Shown: positions 16,517 through 25,523, counted from the stretch's first letter. The stretch: DNA of 64,000 nucleotides from JAOBAU01 sp034667465 (GCA_034667465.1 JAXDJV010000002.1:310001-374000), one strand, 5' to 3'. Made by a program: numbers and translations. The notes: a model not told the origin generated them from the sequence alone.

Positions 16517-16746
16517 GACCGGATGATCTTCAGAAAGTGCGCCACCGTCGGCAGCAATCCGCCACCTCAGGGACGTCCGCTGTGTTTAGCGCTTTGCAGA
16601 GCGAGGAGATCTTCGACCTCAGCCGCGTCGCCTTCCTGACGTAACGCTGTTGATTAATTTACCAAAACTGGCCTTTCTTCTTTCTGGTCAACGGACGTAT
16701 ATTGAAGGTCTTACTTTCATCCGCCAGTACTGAAAGGAGCGACTGC

Positions 16747-17073
16747 ATGAAAAAGGTTCTCGTTCTCTCGATGCTGCTGTTGGTTATCGCCCCATTGGCT
16801 TACACGGCGTGTAATACCCTCGATATCCTGGAGGAGGGGCTCGGCGGGTGGACCGTCGGCACGCCAGGCAGTCTTCAGCTGCACGCCTGTTGCGGCACGG
16901 CGCCCTACACCTGGACGGTGACGTCGGGAGCGTTCGCGCCCGGTGTGAGCATGAACAGCAGCGGCCTGATCAGCGGCACTCCGACCGCGGCCGGCTACTA
17001 CTTCGTCTGCGTCAAAGTCACCGACGCGGCGGGCTGCACGCTCACGCGCTGCTATTTCCAGGAAGTGAACTGA
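16747..17073 (+). CDS. small secreted protein with Ig-like (He_PIG) domain
   Basis: A 108-residue exported protein. A signal peptide (MKKVLVLSMLLLVIAPLAYTA) is followed by a single putative Ig domain with the familiar pattern YTWTVTSGAFAPGVSMNSSGLISGTPTAAG, and eight Cys residues in the mature part suggest disulphides. The start is supported by AAAGGAG just upstream. The 230-bp AT-richer stretch before it (16517-16746) holds a TATATT at 16698-16703 that could be its -10 box, without a clear -35. Such domains occur in surface and secreted proteins; the partner is unknown. Confidence 0.8.
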   Translation: MKKVLVLSMLLLVIAPLAYTACNTLDILEEGLGGWTVGTPGSLQLHACCGTAPYTWTVTSGAFAPGVSMNSSGLISGTPTAAGYYFVCVKVTDAAGCTLTRCYFQEVN

Positions 17074-17096
17074 TCGTCGTCCCTCACAGTTGCGCC

Positions 17097-17126
17097 GTGA
17101 CCGTCCTGCCTTCGCGGGACGGTCAC
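17097..17126. terminator. hairpin between convergent genes
   Basis: A 10-bp stem (GTGACCGTCC paired with GGACGGTCAC) around a 10-nt loop sits between the Ig-like gene and the convergent methyltransferase gene, overlapping the latter's stop. There is no T-tract, so it may be a weak bidirectional terminator. Confidence 0.45.
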
Positions 17127-17926
17127 CGGCGCGCGATCCACTCCAGCATCAACGGACTCGAGACCCATTGCACGTCGTCGCGATGCTTCGCTTCTTCGAG
17201 CTCGCGATCGAGACGCGTGATCTCCTCCTCGCTCGCAAGCCGATGCTCGGCCAGCGTTGGACGCAATGAGTGGAGCGCCACGCGCGGAATGTCGAAGCCG
17301 ATCTCAGGCGGATAGTGGACGGCGTACGCGCGATTGCTGATCACCTCGAAGCCTGCCTGCCGGAGGTAGTCGCGTCCCTTCCGGCCGAAATCCGTTCGCG
17401 CACCGCGAGCACGCGCGGCCGCGATCACCAGCTCCCAGACGCGCGTCATCGCAGGCACGGGCGGCTCCGACGCAGGCGCATGCAGCGCGAGGTCCGACGG
17501 TTCGTGCGCGATCAGCACGCCTCCCGGACGGACGAGCTTCGCGATGCAGCGCAACGTGTGCAGCGGATCCGCCTGATGCAGCAGCATGAGCCGCGAGTAG
17601 ACGAGATCCGCTTCCTCGAGCTGCACCTCATTCACATCGGCGTGCACGAGGCGGACGCGCGGAATGAGCAGACGCGCTTTCTCCAGCGCTGCAGCATTCG
17701 CGTCGACGCCGATGACCGTGCCGGCGTTCCCCACGACACGCGACAACGCCGCGAGCGCGCCGAGGGGACCGCATCCGGCGTCGATCACTGTAGCGCCTTC
17801 GCCGACGCCCGCGCGTCTGCACGCATCGATCACGCGATCTTCTTCGTGTGACGCGAGGTGAACGAGACGGCGATGCTCCTCATCGGTCGCGCCGAGCGAG
17901 TAGTGCGGCAGAGCGGTATCGGACAT
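17123..17926 (-). CDS. SAM-dependent methyltransferase
   Basis: A 267-residue class I methyltransferase. Motif I reads VIDAGCGPLGAL, followed by an acidic ribose-binding strand (GVDANAAALE) and RPGGVLIAHEPSDLAL after the core, similar to UbiE/arsenite-type small-molecule enzymes. The acceptor is unknown. ATG 17926 was chosen; the upstream 87 codons of the open frame are antisense to the divergent glycosyltransferase gene. The two starts are 57 bp apart. Confidence 0.87.
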   Translation of the reverse strand: MSDTALPHYSLGATDEEHRRLVHLASHEEDRVIDACRRAGVGEGATVIDAGCGPLGALAALSRVVGNAGTVIGVDANAAALEKARLLIPRVRLVHADVNEVQLEEADLVYSRLMLLHQADPLHTLRCIAKLVRPGGVLIAHEPSDLALHAPASEPPVPAMTRVWELVIAAARARGARTDFGRKGRDYLRQAGFEVISNRAYAVHYPPEIGFDIPRVALHSLRPTLAEHRLASEEEITRLDRELEEAKHRDDVQWVSSPLMLEWIARR

Positions 17927-17983
17927 CGCGCGGCATTGTCCCGCCGCCGGTGCGTCGGCGGCTCGACAAAGTAAGCTGTTCGT

Positions 17984-18832
17984 GTGCCGCGCGTCACCGT
18001 CATTTTGCCGACGTACAACTGGAGCAGCGTGCTTCGGTACGCGATCGCGAGCGTGCTGCGGCAGACGTTCACCGATTACGAGCTGCTCGTCATCGGTGAC
18101 GGCTGCACCGACGATTCCGCGCAGGTGGTTGTGGAGGCCGGCGACGCGCGCGTTCGCTGGATCGGGCTCCCGACGAATTCGGGGCATCAGAGCGCACCGA
18201 ACAACGTCGGACTAAGCCAGGCTAGCGGCGAGATCGTCGCGTACCACGGACACGACGATCTCTGGCTGCCGCATCATCTCGCGGTAATGGTCGACGCGCT
18301 CGAATCGAGTGGCGCGGACCTCGCGCATTCGCTCTGTCTCCTGGTGCCGTCAGATGATGAAGCCGGCTGGCTGATCATCCCTCAACCGGAGCTCGGCTCT
18401 TACGCTCCGCCGCTCTGCGTGACGCACCGCAGGAGCCTGACGGAGCGCATCGGCGGATGGCGCGACTATCACGAGCTCGGAACGACGCCTCCCGACGTCG
18501 AGCTTTGGCGACGCGCTGCAGCATCGGGAGCGGCTTTCACCTTCGTTCCTCGTCTGACAGGAATCAAGTTTCCGGCCAGTGGGCGGCGGAACGTTTACCG
18601 TACACGGCCTCATCGCGAGCAGGAGGTGTGGACCGCGCGCATCGTTTCCGATCGCGACCTCGAAGTACATGAGCTTGCTCATGCAGTGACCACGCGCAGC
18701 AATCTGATGGAGAGCTGGTCATATCGCGAGCTGCTGCGTGGTTTCATCCGGCAGACCGCGCGGAGGATGCGCAAGCGGCTCCGATTTCGCAGTGAATCGA
18801 TCGACGTCATCCGACGGTTCAAAGGTCTGTAG
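17984..18832 (+). CDS. family 2 glycosyltransferase
   Basis: A 282-residue GT2 enzyme. The N-terminus (PRVTVILPTYNWSSVLRYAI) and DGCTDDSA nucleotide-binding segment are typical, and HGHDDLWLP carries the metal-binding acidic pair. It lacks obvious transmembrane helices. The start is GTG 17984. An RmlC-like cupin gene follows after 11 nt, so the two probably act on the same nucleotide-sugar or glycan. The C-terminal tail is strongly basic, compatible with membrane-surface association. Confidence 0.9.
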   Translation: MPRVTVILPTYNWSSVLRYAIASVLRQTFTDYELLVIGDGCTDDSAQVVVEAGDARVRWIGLPTNSGHQSAPNNVGLSQASGEIVAYHGHDDLWLPHHLAVMVDALESSGADLAHSLCLLVPSDDEAGWLIIPQPELGSYAPPLCVTHRRSLTERIGGWRDYHELGTTPPDVELWRRAAASGAAFTFVPRLTGIKFPASGRRNVYRTRPHREQEVWTARIVSDRDLEVHELAHAVTTRSNLMESWSYRELLRGFIRQTARRMRKRLRFRSESIDVIRRFKGL

Positions 18833-18843
18833 CAGGAGGAATC

Positions 18844-19389
18844 ATGTTGACGTCCGCACGCAAAGACGGCCAGCTGGTTACGAAGGACTGGCAGTTCGTT
18901 CAACCGTCGATCGACGGCGTGTCGGTTCATGAAGTGCTGCACGTGCCGCGCGATCACGGCGTGATCACCGAGACCTATCGTCCGGAGTGGGATCCGAGCG
19001 GCCTGCCGATCGTGCACGTGTATCAGTCACGTCTCTACGCCGGCGCGATCGGCGCGTGGAGCTGTCACGCGCTGACGATCGATCGGCTCTTCGTCAATCA
19101 CGGACATCTGAAGATCGTTCTCTACGATGGCCGCGAAGAAAGCCAGACATACGGCCGCATCATGGAACTGCACGCGGGCGATGCGCGTCCGGCCTTCGTG
19201 CACATCCCGATTGGCGTGTGGCATGGAGTGCAGAACGTCGGTGGAAACGATGCGCTGATGCTTAACTATCCATCGCGCGCGTATCACCACGAAGATCCGG
19301 ACCACTATCGCCTGCCGTGGGACTCGGAGGAGATTCCGTATCGCTGGGTGACGAACGGCAGAACGCGTTTGCGCAGCGATCACGAGTGA
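18844..19389 (+). CDS. dTDP-4-dehydrorhamnose 3,5-epimerase-like cupin protein
   Basis: A 181-residue cupin resembling RmlC-type sugar epimerases: DRLFVNHGHLKIVLYDGREE, HIPIGVWHGVQNVGGNDALMLN and the terminal DHYRLPWDSEEIPYRW all have counterparts in that family. It may epimerise or simply bind a 4-keto sugar nucleotide. The classic catalytic His/Asp dyad could not be assigned with certainty, so enzymatic activity is unproven. It forms an operon with the upstream glycosyltransferase and has an AGGAGG ribosome-binding site. Confidence 0.78.
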   Translation: MLTSARKDGQLVTKDWQFVQPSIDGVSVHEVLHVPRDHGVITETYRPEWDPSGLPIVHVYQSRLYAGAIGAWSCHALTIDRLFVNHGHLKIVLYDGREESQTYGRIMELHAGDARPAFVHIPIGVWHGVQNVGGNDALMLNYPSRAYHHEDPDHYRLPWDSEEIPYRWVTNGRTRLRSDHE

Positions 19390-19399
19390 GTCGCGAAGC

Positions 19400-19966
19400 T
19401 CAGTCGAGCCAGCTGACCGCGAGCGTGGCCGCGCGGCGATCGCTGCCGGCGATCCGTTCGAGCGAACGCCACGTGGGGAACTCGAGGGCATGGCGGATCG
19501 TTTTGGAGCGCCGCGTGCTCCGCCGCGGCCACCTGCTGTCGAGCTCCGCCGCCACGCGGTCGAGATCGTTCTCGAACGGCGCGATGAGCTCCGCGATCAG
19601 CGGCAGCTGCCGCGCATCCTTCGCGAGCTGGACCAGCATCGCCTCGTTCGTCCGATACCAGCCGTAAAGCCGAAGAATCGTACGGCGAGCGTCCGCGAGC
19701 GGATCGCCCGACGCGGAACAGATCGCCGGCGGCGGGTGCAGCGCGCTCCAGTGCGCCGAGCAGGCCCGAAGCATCGACGGCTCGTCCGGAAAGTGGCGGT
19801 AGACCGTCAGCCGTTCGACTCCGGCGCGCTCGGCGACCGCGCTGACCGTGGTCCGGGCCGGGCCGATCTCCTCGTGCAACGCAACGAGCGCCGACACGAT
19901 TCGCTCGCGCGTCGCTTCCTCAGCCACGGCGCGGCGCACTTTCGTGTACGGCCTGGAGCGCTTCAT
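19400..19966 (-). CDS. TetR-family transcriptional regulator
   Basis: A 188-residue repressor-type protein. The N-terminal helix-turn-helix is clear (TTVSAVAERAGVERLTVYRHF), followed by a variable helical ligand domain. It is divergent from an MBL-fold gene. The 118-bp region between them contains a palindrome TAAACA-N4-TGTTTA (19993-20008) and a good promoter, so it probably represses itself and the MBL gene. ATG 19966 is favoured; ATG 19987 adds seven residues. Confidence 0.9.
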   Translation of the reverse strand: MKRSRPYTKVRRAVAEEATRERIVSALVALHEEIGPARTTVSAVAERAGVERLTVYRHFPDEPSMLRACSAHWSALHPPPAICSASGDPLADARRTILRLYGWYRTNEAMLVQLAKDARQLPLIAELIAPFENDLDRVAAELDSRWPRRSTRRSKTIRHALEFPTWRSLERIAGSDRRAATLAVSWLD

Positions 19967-19992
19967 GACGCGCCAATGATAGCCCAATTCGC

Positions 19993-20008
19993 TAAACAGT
20001 GATGTTTA
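19993..20008. promoter_or_regulatory. candidate TetR operator palindrome
   Basis: TAAACAGTGATGTTTA has perfect 6-bp arms around GTGA, placed between the TetR start and the divergent MBL promoter. A related half-site (TTCGTTAAACA, about 20047-20057) recurs downstream and overlaps the probable transcription start of the MBL gene. Confidence 0.55.
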
Positions 20009-20019
20009 CACAAATGTAC

Positions 20020-20048
20020 TTGACGATTGAAAGGCGCGAACCAATATT
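20020..20048 (+). promoter_or_regulatory. sigma-70-like promoter of the MBL-fold gene
   Basis: TTGACG at 20020-20025 and AATATT at 20043-20048 are separated by 17 bp. They lie upstream of the AAAAGGA ribosome-binding site of the MBL-fold gene and just right of the TetR palindrome. Confidence 0.5.
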
Positions 20049-20084
20049 CGTTAAACACGATTGCTCAACGAAAAGGAACGACCC

Positions 20085-20807
20085 ATGATCACGAACGCAC
20101 AGACCGGCACCAACGTCCAGGAGATCGCCGAGGGCATTTATCGGATCAACACGCCGCTCGACATTCCGGGCACCACCTTCTCCTTCAATCAATACCTGGT
20201 CGAGGATGACGAGCCGCTTCTCTTCCACACCGGGCCGCGCCGCATGTTCCCGCTGGTGAGCGAAGCGGTGGCGAGCGTTCTGGCGCCGGAGCGCCTGCGC
20301 TGGATCGCGTTCTCGCATTTCGAGGCCGACGAGTGCGGATCTCTCAACGAGTGGCTGGCCATCGCCTCGTCGGCGCAGCCGCTGTGCAGCGCCACCGCCG
20401 CCATGGTCTCCGTGGCCGACGTCGCCGATCGCGCGCCCCGCGCACTCGCAGACGGCGAGACGCTCGCGACCGGCCGGCGCACGCTCCGCTGGTTCGACAC
20501 GCCACATCTGCCGCACGGCTGGGAGACCGGCTATCTCGCCGATGAGTCGACGCGGACACTTTTCTGCGGAGATCTCTTCACCCAGCCGGGCCGCGGCGAG
20601 GTCGCTCTTACCGACGCCGACATCCTCGGGCCGAGCGAGGCGTTCCGCGCCGCGATGGACTATTACGCGCACTCGAAAAACGCCGGTCCGCTTTTCGAGA
20701 AACTGGCTGCGTTCGAACCGAAGACGCTCGCATGCATGCACGGCAGTGCGTGGCGCGGCGACGGCGCTGCGTTGCTCCGCGAGCTCGCTCGTGTTGTAGA
20801 GAACTGA
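20085..20807 (+). CDS. MBL-fold protein with flavodiiron-like metal site
   Basis: A 240-residue metallo-beta-lactamase-fold protein. Instead of the hydrolase motif HxHxDH it shows H78-F-E80-A-D82-E83, the HxExD pattern of flavodiiron proteins, with other probable ligands His141 or His144, Asp163 (FCGDLF) and His219 (CMHG). The normal final His of the HxExDH motif is Glu83. It has no flavodoxin or rubredoxin domain. A diiron oxygen- or NO-reducing or sensing role is possible; a hydrolase is less likely. The ATG at 20085 is preceded by AAAAGGA. It is divergent from a TetR regulator that probably controls it. Confidence 0.82.
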   Translation: MITNAQTGTNVQEIAEGIYRINTPLDIPGTTFSFNQYLVEDDEPLLFHTGPRRMFPLVSEAVASVLAPERLRWIAFSHFEADECGSLNEWLAIASSAQPLCSATAAMVSVADVADRAPRALADGETLATGRRTLRWFDTPHLPHGWETGYLADESTRTLFCGDLFTQPGRGEVALTDADILGPSEAFRAAMDYYAHSKNAGPLFEKLAAFEPKTLACMHGSAWRGDGAALLRELARVVEN

Positions 20808-20816
20808 AGGCCGAGC

Positions 20817-21602
20817 TCATCCGAGTCCGGCTGCGAGTCCCATCAGAAACAAACCTGTCGCGACAACGAGCACGCCGATCGCACGCGCGACCCGCTCACC
20901 GGCGGGCGCGACACGTTCGATGGTGATGGCGGCCGCCACGACAGCCATCGTGCGCAGATCCATGACGCCGATGACGAGGAGGATCGCGGTCAGTCCGATG
21001 CTGCTGTAGCTGCAGTGGAGACCGAGGCGCACGCCGTGTCGCCAGGCGGTGCGTGCGTCCGCCGGCAACGTACGTCCGGGTGACTCTCGGCAGCAGGCAA
21101 GGTGATGTGCTTTCCACGCGGTGAACTGGAGTGCGCCTGCGAGCAGCACGACTACGCCGATCGCCATCGGGACGGCGCGCGCCAGCGCCGGCCGCTGCAT
21201 CTCGATCGCCGCCAGCGCGACGCCGGCCGGAAACACGACCATTCCGAACAGAGTCCAGATGAAGAAGTACCCGACGCCGACCAGAGCCGTCAGCCGGCCC
21301 GGTCGCGTCTCGGCTGTCCAGCCAACCGCCTCGCGGTAGCGCGAAAGCGCCGGCACGAGAGATGGCAGCATCATCGCGGCCATCATCACGAGCCACATTT
21401 CGAGGAACGCTGCCGCGGCGGCGGACCACGTCTGTCCCGGCATCCGCATCCACGCCATCGACATCGTCCAGCCGCCCGGCATCGGCATCCAGCCCATCTT
21501 CGACATCGACATGCACCAGACGATCGTCACCGCCGCGCTGATCGCGAAGACCAGCGCGGCGATGACGAAGAAAAGTCGACGGGAAGCTCGCTCGGAGACC
21601 AT
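20817..21602 (-). CDS. DUF2182 integral membrane protein
   Basis: A 261-residue polytopic membrane protein of the DUF2182 (predicted metal-binding membrane protein) family, with about seven hydrophobic segments, Met-rich loops early in the protein (KMGWMPMPGGW, MAWMRMPGQ) and a HHLACC motif in the second half. The Met/His/Cys content fits metal binding, but function is not established. It follows the DUF899 gene by 11 nt on the same strand. These two families are frequently neighbours, so they probably act together. Confidence 0.88.
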   Translation of the reverse strand: MVSERASRRLFFVIAALVFAISAAVTIVWCMSMSKMGWMPMPGGWTMSMAWMRMPGQTWSAAAAAFLEMWLVMMAAMMLPSLVPALSRYREAVGWTAETRPGRLTALVGVGYFFIWTLFGMVVFPAGVALAAIEMQRPALARAVPMAIGVVVLLAGALQFTAWKAHHLACCRESPGRTLPADARTAWRHGVRLGLHCSYSSIGLTAILLVIGVMDLRTMAVVAAAITIERVAPAGERVARAIGVLVVATGLFLMGLAAGLG

Positions 21603-21613
21603 GCGTCCGTCGA

Positions 21614-22432
21614 TCAGCCGTGCGATGCGCAGCAGCCTGATTTCGCGTTCTCGTACTCGTCATGGCGCCGGAACCAGAGCCCTGTTTCGTTGCGCCCTTT
21701 CGGCGCGCGATCGAGCCACTGGTACATGCCCCACAGGCCGTCCAGTCCGCGCGCATAGGTCGAATACGTGTGATAGATCGCGCCGTCTTCGAGGACGAAC
21801 GCGCTCATGCCGGGCGCCTCGCGCGAGTACGTCGCCGTGTCTGTGCCGACACTGGCCGCGCTCTCGGCGAGCGGCCCGCCCTTACCTTCCTTCTCGAGCT
21901 CACTCCAGCTCACTGAGTCGGGCCTGGACTGCTTCAGCCGGCGGAAGTTGTACTCGGTGTCGCCGGCCAGTTGCTGCTCCTTCGTAAACGCCACCTGGAA
22001 GTCGAAGTTGAAGTCGCTCCCGAACGACGAGGCCCACGGAAAACTCCAGCCCATCCGCTGCCTGTACGCCTGCAGTTTCGCGAGCGGCGCGCGCGACACC
22101 GCGGAAAGCGCGACGTCGTGATTCACCAGGTGAACCGCGAAGCCGTTGAACCCATCGGCGATCGCGGAACACGACGGACATCCAGCCTTGTAGTCGGCGC
22201 CGAACATGAAGTGGTAGACGAGGAGCTGCGACCGTCCGCAGAAGAGATCGGCGAGCGAGACGTTCCCTTCCTCGGTCTCGAATCGATACTCCTTGTCGAC
22301 CCGAACCCACGGCAGCTCCTGACGTCGACGCGCCAGTTCGTCGCTGCGCCGCGTCAGCTCCTTCTCTGCTTCGAGCAGCTCGAGCCGCGCGGGCAACCAC
22401 TCTTCACGTGTACTCGTAATGTGTTGCGTCAT
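21614..22432 (-). CDS. DUF899 thioredoxin-like protein
   Basis: A 272-residue protein of the DUF899 family, which adopts a thioredoxin-like fold. The start THSTREEW-like region, the FMFGADYKAGCPSCSAIADG segment with a CxxC pair, and the FNFDFQ and YHTYSTYARGLD segments are conserved features. The likely role is thiol or redox chemistry, but the substrate is unknown. ATG 22432 was chosen since the preceding part of the long frame is antisense to the divergent regulator gene. It is the first gene of a two-gene operon with DUF2182. Confidence 0.9.
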   Translation of the reverse strand: MTQHITSTREEWLPARLELLEAEKELTRRSDELARRRQELPWVRVDKEYRFETEEGNVSLADLFCGRSQLLVYHFMFGADYKAGCPSCSAIADGFNGFAVHLVNHDVALSAVSRAPLAKLQAYRQRMGWSFPWASSFGSDFNFDFQVAFTKEQQLAGDTEYNFRRLKQSRPDSVSWSELEKEGKGGPLAESAASVGTDTATYSREAPGMSAFVLEDGAIYHTYSTYARGLDGLWGMYQWLDRAPKGRNETGLWFRRHDEYENAKSGCCASHG

Positions 22433-22544
22433 CGTTCTTCTCCCTTTTCGTCTCTTCGTCGTTCGTACCGTTTCTCGATACGACGTGCGATAGATTGCGA
22501 CCGGGGCGTCGAACGATGGGAGTGACAACTGTGGCGGGATTCCG

Positions 22545-23765
22545 ATGGACTCGCTGATCACTGCCGCGGCGCGTGCACTCGCAGCCGGCGATCCCCTCGG
22601 CGCATTGAAACGAGTCGCGCTGCGCGACGACGCGCCTGCGCTCGCGCTTCGCGGCATCGCGATGGCGCAGCTCGGCGATCTCGTTCGCGCGAAGGTTCTC
22701 CTGCGACGTGCGGCGCGTGCCTTCGGTCCGAAGGAAGCGGTAGCTCGCGCGCGGTGCGTCGTCGCCGAGGCGGAGATCGCGCTCGTCTCGCGCGATCTTG
22801 GCTGGCCTGCGAAAGCTCTCGACGCGGCGCGGACGACACTCGAAGAGCATGGCGATCTGTTGAACGTCGCGCACGCACGACACCTCGAGGTTCGGCGCCT
22901 GCTGTTGCTCGGGCATCTCGACGAGGCCGAGCGCACGCTCGACGACCTCGACCCTTCGCCATTCCCTCCTGCATCGAGGACCGCGCACGAGCTGGTGGTC
23001 GCAGGAATCGCGATGCGGAGACTCCGAACGAAAGCGGCGCGCGCTGCGCTCGCTCGAGCTGAGCGCGCCGCGCAACAGGCAGGCATTCCGGCGCTGACAG
23101 CCGAGGTCGAGAGCGCAATCGTCGTGCTGAACATGCCCGCTGCGCGCGTGATTGTGAGCGGCGCGGAGCGACTTCTTTTGCTCGACGAAGTCGAAGCGCT
23201 GCTGGCGTCGAAAGCGTTCGTCGTCGACGCGTGGCGTCATGCCGTGCGTGACGCCGGCACCGTGGTCTCGCTGGCAACACGGCCCGTGTTGTTTGCGATT
23301 GCACGTGCGCTGGCCGAGGCGTGGCCGGGAGACGTATCGAGAGACGCGCTCGTGGCGCGTGCATTCGGAGGGAAGCACGCTGATGAATCGCATCGCGCGC
23401 GGTTGCGCGTCGAAGTCGGGCGGCTTCGCGCAGTACTTCGGAAAGTGGCTGACGTCAGCGCAACGAAAGAAGGGTTCGCGCTGAAGCCGCGCGTCGCACG
23501 CGAAGTCGTCGTGCTCGCGCGGCCTGTCGATGAAGAGCATGGATCGGTGCTCGCCTTCCTCGCCGACGGTGAGTCCTGGTCGAGCTCGGGTTTGGCGCTC
23601 GCGCTTGGAACCAGCCAGCGAACCGTGCAGAGGGCGCTCGACTCGCTTGCCGCGGCAGGCCGGGTTCAGTCGGTTGGGCGCGGGCGCGCTCGGCGCTGGA
23701 TCACGCCGCCGGTGCTCGGATTCATGACGACCCTGTTACTCCCTGCTTCACTCCCGCGTAACTAA
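22545..23765 (+). CDS. TPR and winged-helix transcriptional regulator
   Basis: A 406-residue probable regulator, divergent from DUF899/DUF2182 across 112 bp. The first 200 residues are Ala/Arg/Leu-rich helical hairpins like TPR repeats. A middle segment (WPGDVSRDALVARAFGGKHADESHRARLRVEVGRLRAVLRK region, about 255-305) looks like an OmpR/SARP-type winged helix. The C-terminal segment (ALALGTSQRTVQRALDSLAAAGRVQSVGRGRARRW) is a second winged helix-turn-helix with DNA-binding wing. The divergent operon is the likely target. The domain assignments are by eye, with no named family. Confidence 0.75.
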   Translation: MDSLITAAARALAAGDPLGALKRVALRDDAPALALRGIAMAQLGDLVRAKVLLRRAARAFGPKEAVARARCVVAEAEIALVSRDLGWPAKALDAARTTLEEHGDLLNVAHARHLEVRRLLLLGHLDEAERTLDDLDPSPFPPASRTAHELVVAGIAMRRLRTKAARAALARAERAAQQAGIPALTAEVESAIVVLNMPAARVIVSGAERLLLLDEVEALLASKAFVVDAWRHAVRDAGTVVSLATRPVLFAIARALAEAWPGDVSRDALVARAFGGKHADESHRARLRVEVGRLRAVLRKVADVSATKEGFALKPRVAREVVVLARPVDEEHGSVLAFLADGESWSSSGLALALGTSQRTVQRALDSLAAAGRVQSVGRGRARRWITPPVLGFMTTLLLPASLPRN

Positions 23766-23774
23766 GATGACCGC

Positions 23775-24416
23775 ATGAATCGATCAGCGGCTGAAGTCGT
23801 GCGCGAGTACGGACCTTTCCCCGACGTCGACGAGGTGCATGGGGTCACGTTCGACGGAGAGCAGGTCTGGTTTGCCAGCGGGGACAAGTTGAACGCCTTC
23901 GATCCGGCGAGCGGGAAAACGCTGCGCTCGATCGATGTCGCCGCGCATGCGGGAACGGCCTTCGACGGCCAGCATCTCTTTCAGCTCGCCGAGGATCGCA
24001 TCCGGAAGATCGACCCGAAGAGCGGCGAGGTGCTCGCGACGATCCCGGCGCCAGGCGGCGGCGGAGACTCGGGACTGGCGTGGGCCGAAGGAACGCTGTG
24101 GGTCGGCCAGTATCGAGAGCGGAAGATTCATCAGGTCGATCCGGAGACCGGCGCGATTCTTCGCACCATCGAATCCAAACGCTTCGTCACCGGCGTCACC
24201 TGGGTCGACGGAGAGCTCTGGCACGGCACGTGGGAAGGGAACGAGAGCGATTTGAGACGAGTCGATCCTCGAACGGGAGAGGTGCTGGAAACGCTCGAGA
24301 TGCCGCCGGGAGTTCATGTGTCGGGACTCGAGTCCGACGGCGGCGATCAGTTCTTTTGCGGCGGAGGGAGGAGCGGCAAGGTGAGGAGCGTGCGCCGGCG
24401 TCGAGCTCCGGTCTGA
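23775..24416 (+). CDS. short beta-propeller-like protein (YncE/SMP-30 type)
   Basis: A 213-residue protein made of at least four repeats of a 40-residue beta-propeller blade, each with a D-P-x-[ST]-G motif: FDPASGKTL, IDPKSGEVL, VDPETGAIL and VDPRTGEVL. It lacks a signal peptide and is too short for a complete six- or seven-blade propeller, so it may be a truncated or oligomeric lactonase-like protein. The C-terminus ends in a basic RRRRAPV run. It lies 9 nt after the HTH regulator and 7 nt before the next gene, suggesting co-transcription. Confidence 0.7.
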   Translation: MNRSAAEVVREYGPFPDVDEVHGVTFDGEQVWFASGDKLNAFDPASGKTLRSIDVAAHAGTAFDGQHLFQLAEDRIRKIDPKSGEVLATIPAPGGGGDSGLAWAEGTLWVGQYRERKIHQVDPETGAILRTIESKRFVTGVTWVDGELWHGTWEGNESDLRRVDPRTGEVLETLEMPPGVHVSGLESDGGDQFFCGGGRSGKVRSVRRRRAPV

Positions 24417-24423
24417 GGAAGTG

Positions 24424-25467
24424 ATGAAGAAAGTGCTGGTGATCGCAGCCGTGGTCGCCCTCGTCGTATGGGTGATCTCGTGGTTCCGGACTCCGGACGC
24501 CGTTGCCACCTCGGCCGCGCGGCCGTGGCCGGGAAGAATGGGGACTCTCAAATCCGTCGCCGATGGAGTGCCGCCACTGCAGGCGAACGACGCGGCCGTG
24601 CAGCTGACGGCCCTGGTCAACACATTGACGAAGAACGAAGCCGTCGACGCGTTCGTTGCGCGAGAGATCGCACGAGGCGAGCTCACCATCGGCGCGTCGC
24701 CGGCGCTCCCTGACGTCTCCGCAATCCGCGAGCTGCTGCTGCGCAAGCCGATCGTCTGGAAACGCGTCGACGGGATTGGCGGCGACAACGACTCGTCAGC
24801 GGCTCGCACGGTGCAGCTGACGGCGGCGAGAACGCTCGTCGCGAGTGCTCTCGCGAAAGCACGCGCAAACGATCCGGCGGCGTGGGAGGACTTGCACGCC
24901 GTGTGGAACCTTGCGCTCTCGCTGAACGGGCATCCGCAAATGATGGTGCAGACCGCCGCGTTGTCGATGGTGCAGATGATCAACGCGGTCGCCTGGAAAA
25001 TGCCGCTGCCTGCGCCGGCATGGCTCGGCGAGTTGCAGCAGCGCGACAGCGTGCCGCCGCTGCTCGATGCGTTTCAGCATCAGACCGCGTCGTACTCGGA
25101 AGACGGCCTGCGGATCTTTCCGACGAAGATGCTCGCGGACTCCATCGATCGAGACCGCGGGATCGCTGAAGAGCTGGTCAACGAAACTCGGTGCGACGTG
25201 AACGCGCACGCGAATGAGCTGGGGACACACCTGACATCCGTCTGGCGCCGCGCGTTCCGCTACCGCGCCGAGCGCGAGGCGACGGCGAACGCGCTGCGCG
25301 TGCGCGAAGGGAAGCCGATCGAAACCGCCTCGCGCTGCAGCGACGGCGGCTGGTCGTTCGACGGAACGACGCTGCACTTCAATCGCGAGGTCGCGACGGC
25401 ACCTCCCGACAGGCCGATGCCGCTGGTGCTGCGCGTCAAGCCTCTCGGCGCAGGGCCGGGAGTCTGA
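24424..25467 (+). CDS. hypothetical membrane-anchored protein
   Basis: A 347-residue protein with an N-terminal uncleaved anchor (KKVLVIAAVVALVVWVISWF) and a large helical extracytoplasmic domain. No motif of a known enzyme family was recognised. The adjacent GTG (24421) and ATG (24424) are both possible starts; GAGGAA lies directly before them. The tail includes two Cys (TRCDVN, SRCSDGG) that could pair. It is probably co-transcribed with the propeller-like gene upstream. Confidence 0.7.
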   Translation: MKKVLVIAAVVALVVWVISWFRTPDAVATSAARPWPGRMGTLKSVADGVPPLQANDAAVQLTALVNTLTKNEAVDAFVAREIARGELTIGASPALPDVSAIRELLLRKPIVWKRVDGIGGDNDSSAARTVQLTAARTLVASALAKARANDPAAWEDLHAVWNLALSLNGHPQMMVQTAALSMVQMINAVAWKMPLPAPAWLGELQQRDSVPPLLDAFQHQTASYSEDGLRIFPTKMLADSIDRDRGIAEELVNETRCDVNAHANELGTHLTSVWRRAFRYRAEREATANALRVREGKPIETASRCSDGGWSFDGTTLHFNREVATAPPDRPMPLVLRVKPLGAGPGV

Positions 25468-25523
25468 GGAGCACGGCGGACTATCCACCGCCGTGCTCAC
25501 CCATCCGCTTTGCCTCGCAGCAA

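Noticed and set aside
16517..16746. possible riboswitch or small RNA in the longest gap
   Set aside because: No structured motif was seen beyond a possible TATATT box.
21603..23134. 506-codon frame covering DUF899 with a long N-terminal extension
   Set aside because: The extension is antisense to the divergent regulator; DUF899 begins at 22432.
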